DNA from: Lachnospiraceae bacterium
Lineage (GTDB): Bacteria; Bacillota; Clostridia; Lachnospirales; Lachnospiraceae
Length of the DNA stretch: 30,131 bases
NCBI GenBank assembly: GCA_015258095.1
Contig: JABZIV010000025.1
Span: 1 to 30,131 of the forward strand
Direction: 5' to 3'
The notes under the pieces were generated by a model. That model was not told where the DNA came from. It did not search any database and saw only the letters and a program-made list of their open reading frames with translations. The position numbers were made by a program, and so were the translations under genes. Shown one piece after another: positions 15,406-22,190 of this stretch. The number at the start of each line of letters is the position of its first letter. The stretch's first letter is position 1.

Positions 15406-17775
15406 ATGTCACGGCAAAGAAAAACGATGGGATTGCTCTTTATCATCTTCTTTTTTCTCTTTTCGATGAGGAGCTTTAGTGAAAGCTTAAATATCAGCTT
15501 GCAGTACGGGATTCAGAATACGGCAAAGGCGGGAAGAAATCTTCCTTTACAGATGCAGATTGAGAATACGGAAGAACAGACTTTTTCGGGTACTTTAAGT
15601 ATCGTCCTTGCCGAGTCGGGAAAACATATCGTGACCTTTTCCTATCCGGTAGTGGTGGAAGGAAAGAGCCGGAAGGAAATCGATAAGAGTTTTATGCTCT
15701 CTTCCGGAGTGAACCAACTGCTCCTTCGGGTAGAGAATCTTTCCGGGGAGCAGATTGCCTATCGTCGTGTGGGACTGGATATTTCCGGTTCGGATGCGGA
15801 ACTTCTGATTGGCTCTCTTTCCAATAAGGGAGATCCCATCAGCTTTTTGCAGAATGCCAGAGTGAATGAAGGCCTTCTGAAAACCCGTGTTTTATCCTTT
15901 ACGGGGGAGAGCTTTCCGAAAGAGGAAAGCGATCTCTATCTTCTGGATATGCTGATTGTACGGGACTTTGATTTGTCCTCCTTACAGAAGGAACAGCGGG
16001 ATAGCCTAAAGCGCTATGTGGAGCATGGCGGTGTTCTGCTTTTCTCCCTGGGAGCCAACGGGAATGAAAGTCTGCCGGAAGAGTTTTCTTCCTACCTGGA
16101 AGCGCCTTTGCAATTCCAGAATAAAGTTCTGTATTTTTCTAAGGATGGGGAGGGGGAAGAAAAGAGCGGAGAGAACCTCCATGCGGCCTCCGTTTCCTTA
16201 AAAGGAGGAAGGGAAGGAGAGTTTTCGGAAGGAATCCCCTATCTCTCCGTCTATCCGATGGGAAACGGCCTTCTCAGCGTACTTGGTTATGATTTGCTGT
16301 CGGTAGAACGTTTGGCGACGGAAAACAGCGATTATGCCGGCAATCTCCTTATGGAAATCTATGGAAAGAATCGCCTGGATACCTTGTCCGTTTCTGCATC
16401 GGAACGCAGCTTGAAACAGTACTGGGATTTGGAAGAACTGATGAATCTGTCCGACTTATCCAAGTTGCCTTCCATTCCTTTCTACTTTGTCGTTCTCCTT
16501 CTGTATCTGATTCTGGTAGGACCCGGACTGTATTTTCTTCTGCGGGCACAGAATGCGCTCCGAACGTATCGTCCGAGTATTGCCCTTTTATCCCTTATTA
16601 TGGTGCTTTTTATCTGGGCGATGGGTATCGGCACGAGAATTAGCGGCAGTTTTCTTTCCTATGTGAAGCTCCTCAGCATCGGAGCGGACAGTGTCGATGA
16701 GGAAAACTATATCAATCTTCGTTCTTCCAGAGAACATCGCTTTTCTATGGATATTCAGGCGGAGTATAGTGTGAATCCCATCCTGAAAGGAACGGACTAT
16801 ACGGGAGACCTCGGTACCTTACTGAAGAGTTCCGATGTCATGCGCACAGAGGTCGAACAGGAACGGGATAAGTCCTCTATTGTGGTTCGGGACGGAAAAG
16901 CGTTTCTTCCGCACTACTTTATTTTGAACAAGAAAGTACCGAATAAAATAGGAAAGATTGAGGGAAAGGTACACTATTTTTCCGGAGAGTTGAGCGGAGA
17001 AGTACGAAATAATACGGATTACGTTCTGTCGGATGCTTTTCTTCTTCTTTACGGGAGAGTCGTTAAGCTTGGAAAGATGGAGAAGGGACAGACAGTGGAT
17101 GTGGGAAAGGCGGAGTCGATACCGATGCCGGTGGGAGACTTTGACTATCTCAGCAATGCCCTCTTTTCGGGAAACAGCAAGAATTTTATTCGCTTCATCC
17201 TGGGAGAACAGGTGCATTCTTATTTTTCCGATGCCCGTTTTTATGCCGTGGCTAGGGAAGACAGTCCGGGATTCACAAAGGTGGACGGAGAGGAAAAGGG
17301 AAGCGGGAAAAACTTGGAAAAATACGGTTTAACCATTGTCCATGCCTCTTTGGAGCTCAGTCGAGTGAAAGATCATCTCTCCGAGTACAGTGCGCTGTCC
17401 AGAGACCCTGAGGTGGAAAGCGGAGAGTTCGATATCGCCACGAATACCATGAACCCGATGATTCCTTTGGAAATCCGCTATACGCTCGGGGAGGAAGAGA
17501 AGATTCGCTCCATTTCCTTTGAAAGAATGGACGTTACGGGGGATACGCTTCTACAAAATTTTCAGGGAGATATGGCGATTTACAATAATACGACAGGCGG
17601 TTATGACAGCATTACGAGAGAGGACGGCGTCTTAAGCGGGGAGCGCTTAAAGAAGTATCTGAATGAAAAGAACGAGCTTAGGCTTCGTTTTGTTTCCAGG
17701 GAATCGACAGCGTCTCCGGAAACGAGGCAGTTGCTTCCGATGATTACGGTTACTGCTGAGGAGGAAAAAGGATGA
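15406..17775 (+). CDS. Large exported two-TM protein of unknown function, linked to an ABC system
   Basis: I do not recognise a named family. The 789-aa protein has an N-terminal signal sequence or anchor (residues 1-27, hydrophobic LLFIIFFFLFS), an extracytoplasmic half rich in beta-type sequence (28-355), two membrane helices at about 358-382 and 390-412, and a second large extracytoplasmic half (413-789). Around 165-225 the text LLDMLIVRDFDLSSLQ...RYVEHGGVLLFSLG resembles the GATase-like fold found in GldG-type accessory proteins of ABC exporters; this is inference from pattern only. The ATG at 15406 follows GGGAGAG, 11 bases after the kinase stop, and the stop overlaps the ABC ATPase start by four bases (ATGA), so it belongs to the same unit. 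It may be the surface or sensing arm of the transporter. Confidence 0.85.
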   Translation: MSRQRKTMGLLFIIFFFLFSMRSFSESLNISLQYGIQNTAKAGRNLPLQMQIENTEEQTFSGTLSIVLAESGKHIVTFSYPVVVEGKSRKEIDKSFMLSSGVNQLLLRVENLSGEQIAYRRVGLDISGSDAELLIGSLSNKGDPISFLQNARVNEGLLKTRVLSFTGESFPKEESDLYLLDMLIVRDFDLSSLQKEQRDSLKRYVEHGGVLLFSLGANGNESLPEEFSSYLEAPLQFQNKVLYFSKDGEGEEKSGENLHAASVSLKGGREGEFSEGIPYLSVYPMGNGLLSVLGYDLLSVERLATENSDYAGNLLMEIYGKNRLDTLSVSASERSLKQYWDLEELMNLSDLSKLPSIPFYFVVLLLYLILVGPGLYFLLRAQNALRTYRPSIALLSLIMVLFIWAMGIGTRISGSFLSYVKLLSIGADSVDEENYINLRSSREHRFSMDIQAEYSVNPILKGTDYTGDLGTLLKSSDVMRTEVEQERDKSSIVVRDGKAFLPHYFILNKKVPNKIGKIEGKVHYFSGELSGEVRNNTDYVLSDAFLLLYGRVVKLGKMEKGQTVDVGKAESIPMPVGDFDYLSNALFSGNSKNFIRFILGEQVHSYFSDARFYAVAREDSPGFTKVDGEEKGSGKNLEKYGLTIVHASLELSRVKDHLSEYSALSRDPEVESGEFDIATNTMNPMIPLEIRYTLGEEEKIRSISFERMDVTGDTLLQNFQGDMAIYNNTTGGYDSITREDGVLSGERLKKYLNEKNELRLRFVSRESTASPETRQLLPMITVTAEEEKG

Positions 17776-18713
17776 TCCGTTACGAGCATATCAAGAAAAG
17801 TTTCGGAAATTACCTTGTGCTAGAAGATTTTTCCCTGGAAGTGGAAAGTGGACAGATCTTCGGCGTGCTCGGTTTGCCGGATTCCGGAAAAACAACCTTG
17901 TGCAAGTTACTGATGGGACTCATTGCTCCGGATTCCGGTGCAGTCTATGTCGATGATATGCTCACCGGAGAAAGAGTGAGGCGCTTAAAGCGAAGGCTGG
18001 GATATGTTCCGCAGATTCTGGGCGGATATCCCAAAATGCAGGTCTTCGAGTATCTTCACTTTTTCGGCTCTTGCTATCACATGGAAGAAAGCAGGATTCG
18101 CGGGCGAATCAATATTCTTTTGGATCTTGCGGGGATTCGCTCCTGGGAAAATACCCCGATGGAAGTGCTTCCCCGGGCGGTCATGCAGAAACTCGCCATC
18201 GTACGCGCGATGATTCATGAACCGAAGATTCTGGTACTGGATGATCCGATGGTATCTTTGGATTTGAGGACGATTTCGGAGATTAAAGAACTTCTTTTGG
18301 ATTTTGCGGATGAGGGAAAAACGGTTTTTATGACCGGTTCCGCCCTTTCCGATTTTTCCGACCTTTGTACCCATCTTGCTTTCTTACATCAGGGAACTGT
18401 CATCCGAAAGGGCTCCGTTTCCCGTATTTTTCAGGAAATCAGCGCACAGAATCCCATCGTGATTCAGGTGGAAGGAAAGCGGACTGCGCTACTTTCTCTT
18501 TTAAAGGAAGAGGAACGGGTCAAAGCGATCAGTTTAAAGGAAAATGAAATCCATATCCAGTATCAGGGGAATGCAAAGGATGAGGCAGAGCTCTTAAAGA
18601 AGATTGTGGATGCGGGGATTGCCCTGCATTCCTTCTACAGAGAGGCGGGAAATATGGAAAATATTCTTGGAACAGAAACAAAGCTGGAGAGGAGCCTGAT
18701 TTCTTATGAATGA
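17772..18713 (+). CDS. ABC transporter ATP-binding protein with degenerate catalytic motifs
   Basis: A 313-aa protein with an ABC nucleotide-binding domain (about 1-215) and a C-terminal extension of about 100 residues as in ABC-2 exporters. Walker A is intact (GLPDSGKTT, 34-42), as are the Q-loop (Q81 in YVPQ) and the Walker B aspartate (D157). Three other sites depart: the LSGGQ signature reads LPRAV (133-137), the catalytic glutamate after Walker B is D158 (LVLDDP), and the H-loop histidine aligns with S190 in FMTGSALSDFSDL. ATP binding looks possible; normal hydrolysis is doubtful. The start overlaps the upstream stop by four bases and the end overlaps the permease start by eight, indicating tight co-translation. 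Confidence 0.92.
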   Translation: MIRYEHIKKSFGNYLVLEDFSLEVESGQIFGVLGLPDSGKTTLCKLLMGLIAPDSGAVYVDDMLTGERVRRLKRRLGYVPQILGGYPKMQVFEYLHFFGSCYHMEESRIRGRINILLDLAGIRSWENTPMEVLPRAVMQKLAIVRAMIHEPKILVLDDPMVSLDLRTISEIKELLLDFADEGKTVFMTGSALSDFSDLCTHLAFLHQGTVIRKGSVSRIFQEISAQNPIVIQVEGKRTALLSLLKEEERVKAISLKENEIHIQYQGNAKDEAELLKKIVDAGIALHSFYREAGNMENILGTETKLERSLISYE

Positions 18714-19419
18714 AAATCCGATTTGGACAAAAGACAGTATGCTTTCGGATCGAAGTCTGTTTTTGCCGTTGTTGATTTCTTTCGGAAATCTGATTCTCTT
18801 CATCCTCTTTATTGCGAATCTGTACTATATCAATTTAAACGGATTGCAAACCGGAGAGATTCGCTATGCCGGTTTTTTACAGATGTATTATTTTGTAGCC
18901 ATCGGTCTTTTTTTATTTCTTCTTCTCCTGGCTCCGGCTATTACCGTATCGGGGATGAGTATGGAAGAAGACGAACACATGCTGGAGCTACTCCTGGAGA
19001 CTGATCTCGACAGCAGAAGTATTATTTTTGGGAAGCTTTATTCCGAGCTCAGTACCCTGGGCACGTTTCTGCTTTCCACCCTCCCGTTTCTTGCCACGGT
19101 GTTCATTTATGGAGGAATTCCTTATACCTACCTTTTTCTTTATTTTACGTTTTACGCCTTGTCCTGTGTTTTTTTGAGTTCCCTGGGGATTGCCTGCACC
19201 GGTCTTGCCAAAAACAGTGTCTATGCGACCATTTTGGCGTATGGAATCAGCTTTTTGTTTTATGCGGCACTGTTTTACGGGATTTATGCCGTGCAAAATA
19301 CGAGATATTTTGTTTATGCCCTCGCGCTGTTCCTGCTTCTTCTGATTCTGTCTTCTCTGTTCTTCTTGGCACTGGGAAGGAAGATGCTGGAAAAGCGTTA
19401 TCGCGGGGTAAATCCATAG
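18706..19419 (+). CDS. ABC-2-type permease, six membrane segments
   Basis: A 237-aa hydrophobic protein with about six membrane helices. The second cytoplasmic region reads MSMEEDEHMLELLLETDLDSRSIIFGKL, matching the E-x-G-T-L-E-x-L-L-T-P...I-x-x-G-K-x coupling motif of ABC-2 permeases such as NatB/GldF types. It begins eight bases inside the ATPase gene and is the last gene of the unit. Substrate unknown. With the preceding ATPase and the 789-aa exported protein it forms a probable complex in the cytoplasmic membrane. A candidate promoter for thrC starts immediately after its stop. Confidence 0.88.
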   Translation: MNENPIWTKDSMLSDRSLFLPLLISFGNLILFILFIANLYYINLNGLQTGEIRYAGFLQMYYFVAIGLFLFLLLLAPAITVSGMSMEEDEHMLELLLETDLDSRSIIFGKLYSELSTLGTFLLSTLPFLATVFIYGGIPYTYLFLYFTFYALSCVFLSSLGIACTGLAKNSVYATILAYGISFLFYAALFYGIYAVQNTRYFVYALALFLLLLILSSLFFLALGRKMLEKRYRGVNP

Positions 19420-19448
19420 TTTACAAGGCTTAGAAATTAAGTTATTCT
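19420..19448 (+). promoter_or_regulatory. Candidate promoter for thrC
   Basis: TTTACA (19420-19425), exactly 17 bases, TATTCT (19443-19448), beginning at the base after the permease stop and 60 bases upstream of thrC. No terminator of normal type separates it from the ABC unit. Confidence 0.45.
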
Positions 19449-19507
19449 TTTGAAGAAAAGAAAACAGAACCCTTGATTGTAAGAGAAGTTAGAGTGAAGG
19501 AGAGAAA

Positions 19508-20986
19508 ATGGAATATCAATCTACCAGAGGAGGAGAAAAAGGGATATCGTCCTCTTTGGCTATTGTAAAAGGACTTGCCGGAGATGGAGGTCTGTTTGTT
19601 CCGGAGCGGATTCCGGATCTTCCCCTCTCCTTAGCGGAACTTTCTGATCTAAGTTACCGGGATCTTGCTTATGAAATCATGAAGCTGTATTTCACGGATT
19701 TTACGGAGGAAGAGCTCCGCTTCTGTATTGACCATGCCTATGACAAAAAGTTTGATACGGAAGAAATTGCCCCGGTTGTGAAAGAGGGAAAAGACTACTA
19801 CCTGGAACTCTTTCACGGGAAGACCCTCGCCTTTAAGGATATGGCGCTTTCCATTTTGCCCTATCTGATGAAGGTGAGTACCAAAAAGAATGCGATTCGG
19901 GAGAAAATCGTGATTCTGACGGCAACTTCCGGCGATACCGGGAAGGCGGCATTGGAAGGATTTTCCGATGTGGAAGGGACAGAAATCATCGTGTTTTATC
20001 CGAAAGACGGGGTGTCCGCGTTCCAGGAGAAGCAGATGAAAGTGCAGAAGGGAAAAAATACGCATGTGGCTGCCATCCTTGGGAATTTTGATGATGCACA
20101 GAGCGGGGTAAAGCGCATCTTTTCCGATGAAGCCTATAAAGCGGAACTTCTTCAGAAAGGATACCGTCTCTCGTCCGCGAACTCAATCAATATCGGGCGT
20201 CTCATCCCGCAGATTGTGTACTATATTTATGCCTATGGTCGCCTTTTGAAAGCGGGGGAGATTCGGGAGGGAGAAGAACTCACGGTTTCCGTGCCGACAG
20301 GCAATTTCGGAAACATTCTCGCAGCATATCTTGCGAAGAGGATGGGACTGCCGCTTGGAAAACTGCTTTGTGCGTCCAATGAAAATCGTGTCCTCACGGA
20401 TTTCTTCCATACCGGTGTGTATGACAGAAACCGTCCCTTCCATTTGACAAGCTCTCCGTCTATGGACATTTTGATTTCTTCCAACCTGGAGAGACTACTT
20501 TATAGTGTGGCAAAGGATGCGGATGAGGTAGTTCAGTTTATGAAGGATCTACAGGAGAGAGGAAGGTATCAGATTTCCATGGATATGGAAAGGAAGCTGG
20601 CAGCTCTCTTCTATAGCGGTTCCGCGAAGGATGGAGAAGGCAGTGTCAGCACTTTTCAAACCTATAAAGAGACAGGCTATATTTTGGATCCCCATACGGC
20701 AGTCGCAAAATTTGTGGCAGACCAATACAATTATAAGCATGGAAAAGATCGAAAGACCCTGATTGTCTCTACCGCGAGTCCTTTCAAGTTCTCGCAAACC
20801 GTGCTCCGTTCGTTGAAAGAAGCGGTTCCGGAGGAGGTATCTTCGGCTATTTCCGCCGTAGCGGCTCTGTGGAAGAAAGAGATTCCCGCATCGGTTTTGG
20901 AAGTGATTGACGGGGAAGAAAGGCACAATACGGTCTGCGCAGTGGAAGATATGAAGCTGACCGTTTCCCATTTCTTACTTTCCTAA
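19508..20986 (+). CDS. thrC: Threonine synthase (long type)
   Basis: Converts O-phosphohomoserine to threonine with pyridoxal phosphate. The 492-aa length and the N-terminus MEYQSTRGG...GLAGDGGLFVPERIP place it in the long threonine synthase group. The PLP lysine is K110 in LAFKDMALS; TATSGDTGKAALEGF contacts the phosphate, SANSINIGRLIPQ and VPTGNFGNILAAYLAKRMG are further family signatures. The ATG at 19508 has GAAGGAGAG just upstream. It appears to have its own promoter and no leader of T-box type. The following gene, fba, is separated by 126 bases that carry a promoter-like element, so co-transcription is optional. Confidence 0.95.
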   Translation: MEYQSTRGGEKGISSSLAIVKGLAGDGGLFVPERIPDLPLSLAELSDLSYRDLAYEIMKLYFTDFTEEELRFCIDHAYDKKFDTEEIAPVVKEGKDYYLELFHGKTLAFKDMALSILPYLMKVSTKKNAIREKIVILTATSGDTGKAALEGFSDVEGTEIIVFYPKDGVSAFQEKQMKVQKGKNTHVAAILGNFDDAQSGVKRIFSDEAYKAELLQKGYRLSSANSINIGRLIPQIVYYIYAYGRLLKAGEIREGEELTVSVPTGNFGNILAAYLAKRMGLPLGKLLCASNENRVLTDFFHTGVYDRNRPFHLTSSPSMDILISSNLERLLYSVAKDADEVVQFMKDLQERGRYQISMDMERKLAALFYSGSAKDGEGSVSTFQTYKETGYILDPHTAVAKFVADQYNYKHGKDRKTLIVSTASPFKFSQTVLRSLKEAVPEEVSSAISAVAALWKKEIPASVLEVIDGEERHNTVCAVEDMKLTVSHFLLS

Positions 20987-20998
20987 GGCTTGAATTTG

Positions 20999-21024
20999 TG
21001 CTACACTCAGTAGGCGTTTTGAAA
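20999..21024 (+). promoter_or_regulatory. Extended -10 and shared motif upstream of fba
   Basis: TG (20999-21000), one base, TACACT (21002-21007) makes an extended -10 box, immediately followed by CAGTAGGCGTTT (21008-21019), the 12 bases also found before leuA at 5049-5060. If transcription starts just downstream, the fba leader is about 95 bases long. No convincing -35 was found. Confidence 0.4.
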
Positions 21025-21112
21025 GAAGAAGGAAGAGAGGTTTCGCCCTGTCTTTACGGATTCTTTTGTTGGATAGAGAAGACGGATTAAGCTTCCGTGT
21101 AAGGAGGAAAAG

Positions 21113-21979
21113 ATGTTAGTAAATGCAAAAGAAATGTTAGAGAAGGCATTGGAAGGACACTATGCCGTACCGCAGTTCAATATCAATAACCTGGAGTGGA
21201 CGAAGTCGATTCTTCTCGCGTGCGAGGAGACGAAGTCCCCGGTTATCCTGGGTGTTTCCGAGGGTGCCGGAAAGTATATGTGCGGTTTTGATACCGTAAC
21301 CGCTATGGTAAAGGCAATGGACAAGAGTCTCGGAATCACCGTTCCGGTAGCATTACACCTGGATCACGGTACCTATGACGGAAGCTATAGCTGTATCAAG
21401 GCCGGTTTTACATCGATTATGTTCGACGGCTCTCATTTTGCCATCGATGAGAATATTGAGAAGACCAAAGAATTGGTTGCCGCTGCCCATAAGGCAGGCC
21501 TCACTATTGAAGCGGAGGTTGGTGCCATCGGCGGAGAAGAGGACGGCGTTATCGGTATGGGCGAGTGTGCCGATCCGAAGGAGTGCAAGCGCATCGCTGA
21601 CCTCGGAATCGATTTCCTGGCAGCGGGAATCGGTAATATTCACGGAATTTATCCGGAGAACTGGAAGGGACTTTCCTTTGAAACCCTTGCCTCCATCAAG
21701 GAAGCCATCGGGGAGAAGATGCCTCTCGTTCTGCACGGCGGTTCGGGTATCCCGGATGACCAGATTAAGAAAGCCATTTCTCTCGGGGTAGCGAAGATCA
21801 ACGTAAATACGGAGTTACAGCTTGTTTTTGCGAAGGCAACCAGAGAGTATATTGAAGCAGGCCTGGACAAGAAGGGGAAGGGATATGACCCGAGAAAGCT
21901 CTTAAAGCCGGGTGCTGATGCCATTATTGCCGAGTGCAAGGCGAAGATTGCCCTTTTCGGATGTGGGAATAAGGCATAA
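21113..21979 (+). CDS. fba: Class II fructose-1,6-bisphosphate aldolase
   Basis: Splits fructose-1,6-bisphosphate into dihydroxyacetone phosphate and glyceraldehyde-3-phosphate in glycolysis, with a zinc ion. The 288-aa protein has the class II signatures: YAVPQFNINNLEW near the N-terminus, HLDHGTYDG with catalytic D84 and zinc ligand H85, EAEVGAIGGEEDGV with the conserved Glu, GNIHGIYP with a zinc His, LHGGSGIP with a further zinc His, and KINVNTELQ. The start ATG follows AAGGAGG. Codon use seems biased toward well-translated codons, as expected for a glycolytic gene. Related tagatose or ketose-bisphosphate aldolases are possible, but the length and motifs fit Fba. Confidence 0.94.
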   Translation: MLVNAKEMLEKALEGHYAVPQFNINNLEWTKSILLACEETKSPVILGVSEGAGKYMCGFDTVTAMVKAMDKSLGITVPVALHLDHGTYDGSYSCIKAGFTSIMFDGSHFAIDENIEKTKELVAAAHKAGLTIEAEVGAIGGEEDGVIGMGECADPKECKRIADLGIDFLAAGIGNIHGIYPENWKGLSFETLASIKEAIGEKMPLVLHGGSGIPDDQIKKAISLGVAKINVNTELQLVFAKATREYIEAGLDKKGKGYDPRKLLKPGADAIIAECKAKIALFGCGNKA

Positions 21980-22003
21980 TTAGAAAGCAGCAAAAGAATA
22001 TTG

Positions 22004-22079
22004 TATTCATTATGGATATTTCGTAGTAGGAGAGATAGTTACTATTTCAATACTACGAATTATTCATTTATGGCATTTC
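22004..22079 (+). promoter_or_regulatory. Structured region upstream of glnA: direct repeats flanking an inverted repeat
   Basis: Perfect 9-bp arms TTCGTAGTA (22020-22028) and TACTACGAA (22051-22059), with an inner GATAG/CTATT pairing, are flanked by imperfect direct repeats at 22004-22022 and 22061-22079, both of the form TATTCATT-TATGG-ATTTC. The layout suits either an operator or a leader RNA that works with the terminator at 22100. Together with that terminator it fills the 211-base fba-glnA gap. Confidence 0.6.
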
Positions 22080-22099
22080 ATTTTGCGTTTTCTCTTCCC

Positions 22100-22131
22100 A
22101 AAAGGAGAGAACCACGATGTTCTCCCTTTTT
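22100..22131 (+). terminator. Rho-independent terminator between fba and glnA (possible attenuator)
   Basis: AAAAGGAGAGAAC (22100-22112) pairs, with one bulged base, to GTTCTCCCTTTT (22119-22130) around the six-base loop CACGAT, ending in a TTTTT run. It lies 120 bases after fba but only 60 before glnA, so it may end fba transcripts, or act as a regulated attenuator in the glnA leader. Confidence 0.75.
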
Positions 22132-22190
22132 CGGGGGCGGGGTAAGCAGTTATTCCGTGCGGAGAACAATACGGAGAGAGGTTAGAAACA

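Noticed and set aside
19445..19462. Hairpin TTCTTTT/AAAAGAA after the ABC permease gene
   Set aside because: The stem has one G-C pair and is not followed by a T-tract, so I do not call it a terminator.
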